This document shows positions 1 to 5,931 of a DNA stretch of 8,451 nucleotides, piece by piece. The stretch is from Fidelibacterota bacterium. GTDB taxonomy: Bacteria; Marinisomatota; Marinisomatia; Marinisomatales; UBA1611. Position 1 is the stretch's first letter. Each line of letters opens with the position of its first letter. The DNA is taken from assembly GCA_002722105.1 (NCBI GenBank), contig PBKF01000005.1, forward strand, positions 64,382 to 72,832, in the 5' to 3' direction. Made by a program: the position numbers and the translations under genes. The notes under the pieces are model-generated. The model was not told where the DNA came from, did not search any database, and worked only from the letters and a program-made list of their open reading frames with translations.

Positions 1-92
1 ATATCAATAACAGTTATATCGTAATCTTCTTCACTTAATGCTTTGGCAACGTGGAAACCCACCTCACCACCACCGATTATTATTACCTTCAT
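1..92 (-). CDS. trkA: TrkA, potassium uptake regulatory subunit (N-terminus only)
   Basis: Only the first 30 codons are inside the window; the gene continues past the left edge. The visible peptide is a textbook start of a Rossmann fold: a hydrophobic beta strand (VIII, residues 3-6), the dinucleotide loop GGGEVG at residues 7-12 (GxGxxG type), a helix, and a second strand ending in Asp30 (ITVID), the acidic residue that usually binds the ribose of NAD(H). This pattern and the start at residue 1 match TrkA, the cytoplasmic NAD-binding regulator of Trk/Ktr potassium channels. Other RCK/KTN-domain proteins or a different NAD-binding protein starting the same way cannot be excluded from 30 residues. 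The start is ATG, preceded by a duplicated ATTAGAGT octamer rather than a canonical ribosome binding site. A 69-base spacer separates it from murA, so it may have its own promoter or be the last part of the same operon. Confidence 0.72.
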   Translation of the reverse strand, partial: MKVIIIGGGEVGFHVAKALSEEDYDITVID

Positions 93-108
93 ACTCTAAT
101 ACTCTAAT
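93..108 (-). repeat. Tandem 8-base repeat in front of trkA
   Basis: Read on the minus strand, the octamer ATTAGAGT occurs twice in perfect tandem directly before the trkA ATG. The distal copy puts an AGAG element nine bases before the start, a usable if weak Shine-Dalgarno position; the proximal copy is too close to the start to serve. The repeat is seen directly; a role in translation is inference. Confidence 0.6.
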
Positions 109-109
109 A

Positions 110-140
110 AATATAGGATTAAAAACTTACTTCATTTCAA
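110..140 (-). promoter_or_regulatory. Possible sigma70-type promoter for trkA
   Basis: On the minus strand TTGAAA (140-135) and TATATT (115-110) each match five of six consensus bases, in the right order before trkA. The spacer is 19 bases, longer than the preferred 17, and the region is AT-rich enough that such matches arise by chance. No GC-rich hairpin terminator for murA is visible in the same spacer, so read-through from murA is equally possible. Confidence 0.22.
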
Positions 141-161
141 TGCATAAAAAAGCAATTTAAG

Positions 162-1412
162 CTACATCCTTTCCCGCTTGATTTTAGCTCCTAAGGATCG
201 AAATTTCTGTTCTATTTGTTCATATCCACGATCAATATGATAGATCCGGCTCACTTCTGTAACACCATTTGCAGCTAAACCTGCAACAATTAATGATGCA
301 CTAGCTCGAATATCTGTAGACATTACAGGTGCACCAATTAATTCCTTCACACCACGGACAAATGCTGTATTATTGTCAACTTTTATGTTTGCACCAAAAC
401 GATTTAATTCGGGCACATGACTGAAGCGATCATGGTAAACCGTATCAGTTATCATAGAAGATCCATCTGCCAGGGACATAAGTGCTACCCATTGTGCCTG
501 TAGATCTGTTGGAAACCCCGGATACACAGCAGTTGTCATATCAACTGCTTGAATTTTATCAGGTGGAGAAATAGTAATAGAATCTTTTGTTGTAGAAATT
601 TTAGCTCCTACTTCTTTAAGTTTTAATAAAACAGCATCCAGATTTTGAGGATTCACATCAACAAGAGTAATTTTCCCTAAAATAGCACCAGCAGTCAGAA
701 AAGTTCCAGCTTCAATTCGATCAGGAATAACTTCTACATCTGCCGGATAAAGTTTATCAACACCTTCTATTTGTATTCTTGTTGTGCCAATACCATTTAT
801 GCGGGCACCCATTTCATTCAAATATTCACACAGTTGCACAATTTCCGGTTCCTGTGCTGCATTTTCAATAACTGTTGTTCCTTCCGCTGTAACAGCAGCC
901 ATTGCAATATTGCCGGTCGCACCAACAGATGGAAATTCAAAACTAATTTCATTCCCTTTTAGTCGATCCGCTTCAGCAAGAATATATCCGCTTTCTAGCG
1001 TAACTTTTGCTCCAAGTTTTTCCAATCCTTTGAGATGAAAATCTACAGGTCTTGGACCCCATGCACATCCACCTGGCAAAGAAACTTTCACTCTTCCGAA
1101 TCTTGAAATTAATGGACCGAGAACATAAAAGGATGCACGCATTGTTTTCACTAAATCATAAGGAGCTTCAGGGTTATCAACTGTGGTCCCATCAATTACT
1201 AAACTGCCATTGCCAAAATCACACCTAGCCCCGACAATTTCCAAAAGTTGGATCATCGTACGTGTATCTCTCAAATCGGGAACTCGCGTGATTGTTGATT
1301 TACCATCAGACATTAATGCTGCCGTCATAATTGGCAAGACAGCATTTTTTGCACCACTTATCTTTACATTTCCAGATAGTGGGTTCTTCCCCTCAATAAC
1401 TAATTTATCCAT
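162..1412 (-). CDS. murA: MurA, UDP-N-acetylglucosamine 1-carboxyvinyltransferase
   Basis: This cytoplasmic enzyme transfers enolpyruvate from phosphoenolpyruvate to UDP-GlcNAc, the first committed step of peptidoglycan synthesis. The 416-residue length is normal for the family, and the EPSP-synthase-like fold is complete. Visible key residues are K22-N23 in SGAKN (substrate binding), the catalytic-loop cysteine C116 in LPGGCAWGPRP, D303 in FPTDLQAQ (equivalent of the catalytic Asp near 305 in E. coli), R369 in DIRASASL and R395 in HIDRGYE. Because the loop residue is Cys and not Asp, the enzyme is expected to be fosfomycin-sensitive. The loop carries Trp at 118, where many homologues have Ile. 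The ATG start lies inside the end of recN (8-base overlap, ATGGATAA), with no good Shine-Dalgarno sequence, so translation is probably coupled to recN. EPSP synthase (AroA) was considered and rejected because of the GGC loop and the AKN motif. Confidence 0.97.
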   Translation of the reverse strand: MDKLVIEGKNPLSGNVKISGAKNAVLPIMTAALMSDGKSTITRVPDLRDTRTMIQLLEIVGARCDFGNGSLVIDGTTVDNPEAPYDLVKTMRASFYVLGPLISRFGRVKVSLPGGCAWGPRPVDFHLKGLEKLGAKVTLESGYILAEADRLKGNEISFEFPSVGATGNIAMAAVTAEGTTVIENAAQEPEIVQLCEYLNEMGARINGIGTTRIQIEGVDKLYPADVEVIPDRIEAGTFLTAGAILGKITLVDVNPQNLDAVLLKLKEVGAKISTTKDSITISPPDKIQAVDMTTAVYPGFPTDLQAQWVALMSLADGSSMITDTVYHDRFSHVPELNRFGANIKVDNNTAFVRGVKELIGAPVMSTDIRASASLIVAGLAANGVTEVSRIYHIDRGYEQIEQKFRSLGAKIKRERM

Positions 1413-3012
1413 AATTTACCGCTTTTTTACCCATGTATAAATTTTCTATTAATTCTGAACTTTCCTTTTTAGTAAGATAATTTGCCTTTACAAATGTTTG
1501 GTTTTGCTGAACTATTTTTTCAACATTCAAATGATAATCAGCTTTTCTCATTATTTGTGAAAGATGTGATATACATAATACCTGTTTTCTTTTTGAAAGT
1601 TTTAATAATAGTTCTGCTACTTTTTCTGCAGTGAATCCTGAAATACCTGAATCAATTTCATCAAATACCAATGTTGACACAGGATCTTGTTCTTGAAAAA
1701 CAGTTTTGATTGCAAGCATTATTCTAGATATTTCTCCACCTGAAGCAATTGTAGCTAATGGTTTTACAGGCTCCCCTGGGTTTGCTGACAAAAATAACTC
1801 AATCCGATCAATACCTTTCCTGTTTCCCAGAGCCATGTGATTATTGAATGGTACAATTCCAGATTCATTTAAATCCTGACTTATTTTAATCTCAAATTTA
1901 GAACCAGGCATATTAAGTGCTGCCATAGCTTCTTCAATTTTATCAGAAAGGGTTCGTGCCATCTGAGTTCTATTTTTGTTAAGTTGAAGAGCATAACTAG
2001 AAAATAATTTTTCTTTATCTCTTAATTGTTCTTTTAACTTTCGTTCTGATTGATCTGGATCTGAGTAAGATTTTATTTCATTTTTTATTGTTTTCCGGTA
2101 CTCAATTACCGATTCGATCGAACCACCATATTTACGTTTCATTTCTTCTAAAGAATGGTACCTTTCTTCAACTTTAGATAATTCTTCCGGGTTAAAATCT
2201 GCACTGGACAATTGAACTGAAATTTCTGAGTTTACCTCTTGTAAATGAATAATTGCTGAACGAATTAATTCATCAATAGTCCCTAATTCCTTATCATATT
2301 TTATAACGGCTTGTATCTGGCGGGACTTTTCTTCTAGAACATCAGAGATAGATAAATCACCATTAATTAATTCAGATTGCAGGCCATTCAAGCATGATTG
2401 TATTGCATCAAGGTGACTTAATTTTTTATATAACTGCTCAACTTTTTCATCTTCATTGATTGTAGGATTAACAGTGTCAATTTCATTTGCTTGAAACATT
2501 AAATACTCTATTCTATCTGCTCTTTCCTGCTTCGATTGTTGTAATAATACCAGTTGAGATTTGAGAAATTGGATTTTGTCAAATACTAATCCAATCTTTT
2601 CAACAAGATCATCATGATGACAATAGCGGTCTAAATATTCAATATGGGTATCAATATTTAATATATGTTGTTGATCATGCTGACCATGAAAATCAATTTG
2701 TGTGCTATTTGATTCTTTTAAAGTTTTTATATTGGTTGGTTCTTCATTGATATATGCTTTTGTTCTACCTTCATTAGATACAATTCTTCTTAAAGATTTT
2801 TGATCATGAAAAGTCACTTCGATAACTGCTCTTGGTGTTCCATTTCTAACCATAATTTTGTCTGTTTTTCCACCCATGGAAACAGTAAGAGCTTTAAGAA
2901 TAAGAGACTTCCCTGAACCCGTTTCACCGGTTATAACCGTTAATCCAGGATTGAATTTGATATTAGCCTCATCAATAATGGCATAATCTTTAATATAAAG
3001 ATGCTGTATCAT
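1405..3012 (-). CDS. recN: RecN, DNA double-strand break repair ATPase
   Basis: RecN is an SMC-like cytoplasmic ATPase that gathers at double-strand breaks and supports RecA-dependent recombination. All nucleotide-binding elements are present: Walker A GETGSGKS (29-36), the Q-loop region DFHGQHDQQHIL (107-118), the ABC signature SGGEISR (424-430), Walker B with the D-loop LVFDEIDSGISG (448-459), and the H-loop ISHLSQI (481-487, His483). The middle (about 140-365) is charged and heptad-rich, forming the two arms of the coiled coil. At 535 residues it is slightly shorter than the usual 550-575, probably from short arms; both heads are complete. The ATG shares an ATGA overlap with the stop of the VanZ-like gene, and the end overlaps murA by 8 bases. 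No ribosome binding site or LexA-type operator is recognisable before it, so SOS control at this gene is not supported by the sequence. An SMC or RecF identity is unlikely given the GQHDQQ motif and size. Confidence 0.96.
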   Translation of the reverse strand: MIQHLYIKDYAIIDEANIKFNPGLTVITGETGSGKSLILKALTVSMGGKTDKIMVRNGTPRAVIEVTFHDQKSLRRIVSNEGRTKAYINEEPTNIKTLKESNSTQIDFHGQHDQQHILNIDTHIEYLDRYCHHDDLVEKIGLVFDKIQFLKSQLVLLQQSKQERADRIEYLMFQANEIDTVNPTINEDEKVEQLYKKLSHLDAIQSCLNGLQSELINGDLSISDVLEEKSRQIQAVIKYDKELGTIDELIRSAIIHLQEVNSEISVQLSSADFNPEELSKVEERYHSLEEMKRKYGGSIESVIEYRKTIKNEIKSYSDPDQSERKLKEQLRDKEKLFSSYALQLNKNRTQMARTLSDKIEEAMAALNMPGSKFEIKISQDLNESGIVPFNNHMALGNRKGIDRIELFLSANPGEPVKPLATIASGGEISRIMLAIKTVFQEQDPVSTLVFDEIDSGISGFTAEKVAELLLKLSKRKQVLCISHLSQIMRKADYHLNVEKIVQQNQTFVKANYLTKKESSELIENLYMGKKAVNYG

Positions 3013-3356
3013 TTAGGTTTATTAAGTATAAAATAACTTACAATAGTTCCGAATATTACACCAATCCCATCTGCAATCACATCATAATGGCTTGGAAATC
3101 TACCTGGAATTATTGATTGCCAGGCCTCATCGAAACACCCAAATAAAATACCAAATGGGACAACCAAGAATGCTGGATTTTCAATATCTGATTTAAAGGC
3201 ACGGTATCCCAGCCAACCAAGAATAGAATATTCAATAATATGTAATAATTTATCCCATGTAAGTGCGACCAAATGTGGGACAGAGTTCCCTGGGATACTT
3301 GAGCCAAAAATAATTAAAACCAAATACAATACAAATTGACTTTTAGAATCTTTCAT
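3009..3356 (-). CDS. VanZ-like family membrane protein
   Basis: This small integral membrane protein of the VanZ-like family has no known reaction; the founding member gives low-level teicoplanin resistance, and most relatives sit in ordinary genomes with no glycopeptide cluster. I set the start at the ATG at 3356, giving 115 residues. A 138-residue version starting at 3425 would add a tail lying wholly inside the upstream gene. Hydrophobic segments fall near residues 7-21, 37-53, 61-75 and 94-111. Family-conserved polar residues are present: D35-K36, H39, E42-Y43 in the first half, then DEAWQ (76-80), PGR (84-86), D92 and AD-G (95-97). It overlaps the preceding gene by 14 bases and recN by the 4-base ATGA. 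No vanA/vanB-type ligase or two-component system is nearby, so the gene should not be read as a resistance marker. Closeness to murA hints at an envelope role, which is inference. Confidence 0.85.
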   Translation of the reverse strand: MKDSKSQFVLYLVLIIFGSSIPGNSVPHLVALTWDKLLHIIEYSILGWLGYRAFKSDIENPAFLVVPFGILFGCFDEAWQSIIPGRFPSHYDVIADGIGVIFGTIVSYFILNKPK

Positions 3357-4875
3357 AGCAACCAATTGTACTGGGAATTTTATCCAATAAATCAGAAGCA
3401 ATTTGCCCACGATATCCTTTTTCATTCACAAGCATATCAGAAGCTTTACCATGGAGAAAAGAAGCAAGAAATGAAGCATTAAATGGAGTATAATTCTGTG
3501 CAATCAAACTTCCTATCATCCCAGCTAGAATATCGCCCGTCCCACCAGTTGCTAAGCCAGGGTTTCCTGAAGAGTTTACAATTGCATGATTCTTATAAAA
3601 GGTACAATTAGGTACTTGTTTTACCAAAGCAACATGATGGAAATCCTTCATTAAATTTGTCATTATTATTGGGAAATTGAAAATTATATCGTTTTTATTC
3701 TTTCCGATTAGATTTGATAGTTCACCTAAGTGTGGAGTAATAACCAAAGGATTTTCTCTTTTATTTAATTTTTCTAATTGATCAGAAAAAGGATAAAGTC
3801 CATCAGCATCCAATATAATTGGTTTTTCTATGCTTGAAACTAACTTGCAAATTAATTTTTGTGTGTGTCTCTCTCTACCAAGGCCTGGTCCTAATACAAT
3901 GGTATCAGCCCATTCAACTGTATTCATGATTTCATCATAATGATTAAAGCCAATATATCCACTTCCCCCATCTTCTAAAGGTAATGTCATGCCTTCTAAA
4001 ATGGATCTTTCCATGATTCCATTGAGAGAAGCTGGTGTAGTCGTTATCGTTAATCCTGCACCAGAGCGTAGAGCACCAAAAGTTGATAATATAGCTGCCC
4101 CTGTCATACCTCTTGACCCTGCAATGACTAATACTTTTCCGGCAGTATATTTATTCGTATTTAAATCAGGTTTCTTTAAAATATCATTTACATCAAATTC
4201 TTCAAACAATTTCCAATCAAGCCCTTGAATCTGAATTGTATCTAAATTTGGGAAACCTATCTCTTTCGTGTAAATCAATCCAGAATAATTTTTTCCCTGT
4301 CTAAGTACACAACCCAATTTTGGAGCTCCAAAGGTAACAGTTGCTTTCGATTTTATCGCATGATTAATGACTGTGCCAGAATTACCATCTAGACCAGATG
4401 GAATGTCTATAGATAGTACTGAAGATTTTGTATTATTGATCCATTCTACCCATGGTACTAAAGTTTCTTTCAATTTACCTTTGAAGCCTATTCCAAATAA
4501 TCCATCAATAATTAAATCCGGTGGTGTAAAATCTGGCAAATCAATTCCAAATGTTATGGAAATATTGGAACTATAACACTTCAAGTAATAATCTAATAAA
4601 TCACCTTTATATTCATCTATACTATAAAGTGAATGTACTTTTACATTGATATTATTTTTGGATAATTCTAGGGCTGCCGCATATCCATCTCCACCATTAT
4701 TACCCTTTCCACATATTATAAGAATAAATGGATTATGGAAATCTGCAACCAATTCTAATGCTACATCCGAAATTCTGGAACCAGCATTGCCCATTAATAT
4801 TGTTCCAGATATGCCCAAATCATCCATTGAAATTTGATCCAACTCACGGGCCTGATCTGGTGTCAACAGCCTCAT
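3343..4875 (-). CDS. nnrDE: Bifunctional NAD(P)HX epimerase / ADP-dependent NAD(P)HX dehydratase
   Basis: This fused metabolite-repair enzyme of 510 residues (YjeF type) restores NADH and NADPH that have been damaged by hydration. The N-terminal epimerase domain (about 1-215) interconverts R- and S-NAD(P)HX and shows GKGNNGGDG (56-64), IIDGLFGIG (122-130) and SIDIPSGLDG (155-164). The C-terminal ribokinase-like dehydratase domain (about 235-505) uses ADP as energy source and shows KVLVIAGSRGMTGA (247-260), VLGPGLGR (327-334), LDADGL (355-360), TPHLGEL (380-386) and GGTGDILAGMIG (444-455), with the likely catalytic base Asp448. Both domains look intact, and the length is normal for the fused form. 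The ATG forms an ATGA overlap with the acpS stop and lacks a Shine-Dalgarno sequence. Adjacency to acpS is a recurrent arrangement in other bacteria, which supports both assignments. Only the single-domain versions carry the separate names nnrE and nnrD. Confidence 0.95.
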   Translation of the reverse strand: MRLLTPDQARELDQISMDDLGISGTILMGNAGSRISDVALELVADFHNPFILIICGKGNNGGDGYAAALELSKNNINVKVHSLYSIDEYKGDLLDYYLKCYSSNISITFGIDLPDFTPPDLIIDGLFGIGFKGKLKETLVPWVEWINNTKSSVLSIDIPSGLDGNSGTVINHAIKSKATVTFGAPKLGCVLRQGKNYSGLIYTKEIGFPNLDTIQIQGLDWKLFEEFDVNDILKKPDLNTNKYTAGKVLVIAGSRGMTGAAILSTFGALRSGAGLTITTTPASLNGIMERSILEGMTLPLEDGGSGYIGFNHYDEIMNTVEWADTIVLGPGLGRERHTQKLICKLVSSIEKPIILDADGLYPFSDQLEKLNKRENPLVITPHLGELSNLIGKNKNDIIFNFPIIMTNLMKDFHHVALVKQVPNCTFYKNHAIVNSSGNPGLATGGTGDILAGMIGSLIAQNYTPFNASFLASFLHGKASDMLVNEKGYRGQIASDLLDKIPSTIGCYERF

Positions 4876-5234
4876 TTAGGTGTATAAATTGCTGAAGCGA
4901 TAGCGTGGGTTTCAGTATGTGAAATGGAAACCTTACAAATTCCACCAAATTTTAATTTCATCACCACCAAAGGTTCTCCTGTATCAGATGATTGAATATC
5001 AATTGAATCAAATGGAATTGGATCATTAATACCTGATGATTTTAGTGCTTTCATCACAGCTTCTTTCGCAGCAAAACGTCCGGCATAGTGTATTTCAGGA
5101 TTGGCTTTAGACTGACAATATTGTTGTTCAAATTCAGTAAATATTCGATTGAGAAATCTTACGCCAATTTCATCAATAGCAGAACGAATTCTGGTGACTT
5201 CCACCAAATCCGTGCCGATATATATATTAGACAC
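4872..5234 (-). CDS. acpS: AcpS, holo-[acyl-carrier-protein] synthase
   Basis: AcpS moves the 4'-phosphopantetheine group from coenzyme A to a serine of apo-acyl carrier protein, switching on fatty acid synthesis in the cytoplasm. The 120-residue length is typical. Motifs are GTDLVEVTRI (7-16) with metal-binding Asp9, GRFAAKEAVMKAL (52-64) with metal-binding Glu58 and Lys57, and the C-terminal SISHTETHAIASAI (103-116). The start codon is GTG, chosen because it sits six residues before the GTD motif as in relatives; no ATG lies in that position. It overlaps the end of the HAD gene by 8 bases (GTGTCTAA) and has no recognisable ribosome binding site, so coupled translation is likely. The end forms ATGA with the following gene. 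A Sfp-type transferase is excluded by the small size and motifs. Confidence 0.96.
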   Translation of the reverse strand: MSNIYIGTDLVEVTRIRSAIDEIGVRFLNRIFTEFEQQYCQSKANPEIHYAGRFAAKEAVMKALKSSGINDPIPFDSIDIQSSDTGEPLVVMKLKFGGICKVSISHTETHAIASAIYTPK

Positions 5235-5922
5235 TGCTGTTATGATCGTTAATAATCATTACTAACTGAAAAATATCATTCAAATCCCAGTCTGCTCCAG
5301 AATGAACAGTACCAAAAGTGTCTCCATATCGTGCAAAAGCTGTTTTCATCCCTATTTGCTGTGCACCGACCACATCTCTTTCAGGCCAATCGCCAACCAT
5401 AATGGTTTCTTGAGGTTGTAAGCCCACTGAGTCAAGGGCCATTTGAAATGGTTTTGAAGATGGTTTTCTCTCCTGACTATCATCAAAAGTGATCACAACA
5501 TCAAAAAAATGATACAGATTAAGATAGTAGATTCGCATCCAGGCTTCTCTACTGGGGGCATCTGAAACCACTCCAAGTTTTATTCCTGCCTTTGCTAGTG
5601 CCATTAATGTTTTATTCACATTTGGATATGCCATTAGATTTGCTTCTCTGGCTCTGCGATAAGCGACTATACCAGCAGCTAAAAATTTATTATCAACATA
5701 TCCAATTTGTTTTTCAATAAATACATCAAAAACTTTTTGGTTTTCCCATCCAAATTCTTCATAAATCCAGATGATTTCTTTGTAGGACTGGTTTTCATCG
5801 ATCATGAGCCCAGCTTCTATCATCCCCTTTATTGCAGCTTTTACAGCAAACTCCTTCATTTTCATGAAGTCTAAAAGTGTATTATCTAAATCAAATACAA
5901 CGCCCTTAATTGTTTCTTTCAT
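5227..5922 (-). CDS. HAD-superfamily (subfamily IA) hydrolase, probable small-molecule phosphatase
   Basis: The 231-residue protein has all four haloacid-dehalogenase motifs: motif I FDLDNTLLDF with nucleophile Asp11 and general acid Asp13; motif II VVSDA with Ser120; motif III Lys153 in ERKPSSKPF; and motif IV MVGDWPERDV with Asp178 and Asp183 binding magnesium. Residues about 20-95 form an alpha-helical cap, as in subfamily IA. It should therefore be an active Mg-dependent phosphatase in the cytoplasm; the substrate cannot be read from the sequence. The VGDWPERD form of motif IV resembles a group of poorly characterised HAD proteins common in archaea and some bacteria. The ATG follows the TPR gene stop by 9 bases without a clear Shine-Dalgarno sequence; the end overlaps acpS by 8 bases. 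Co-transcription with a cofactor-repair enzyme suggests, without proving, a metabolite housekeeping role. Phosphoglycolate phosphatase or phosphonatase are alternatives with no specific support. Confidence 0.88.
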   Translation of the reverse strand: MKETIKGVVFDLDNTLLDFMKMKEFAVKAAIKGMIEAGLMIDENQSYKEIIWIYEEFGWENQKVFDVFIEKQIGYVDNKFLAAGIVAYRRAREANLMAYPNVNKTLMALAKAGIKLGVVSDAPSREAWMRIYYLNLYHFFDVVITFDDSQERKPSSKPFQMALDSVGLQPQETIMVGDWPERDVVGAQQIGMKTAFARYGDTFGTVHSGADWDLNDIFQLVMIINDHNSSV

Positions 5923-5931
5923 CCATTCAGA

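Noticed and set aside
93..161. Rho-independent terminator after murA
   Set aside because: There is a T-run (TTTTTT) near the stop but no GC-rich stem before it; nearby inverted matches are only four bases long.
771..1440. Plus-strand open frames of 63-85 codons opposite murA
   Set aside because: They lie fully antisense to conserved murA codons, have low-complexity unlike-protein composition and no ribosome binding site.
3013..3060. LexA/SOS operator before recN
   Set aside because: No recognisable SOS box, and the start is within an ATGA overlap inside a probable operon.
3110..3307. 65-codon minus-strand frame inside the VanZ-like gene
   Set aside because: It is an alternative frame of a gene with conserved VanZ residues and continues no known family.
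3009..3356. Antibiotic-resistance gene vanZ
   Set aside because: Only family-level similarity is visible and no other glycopeptide-resistance gene is present; VanZ-like proteins are common in ordinary genomes.
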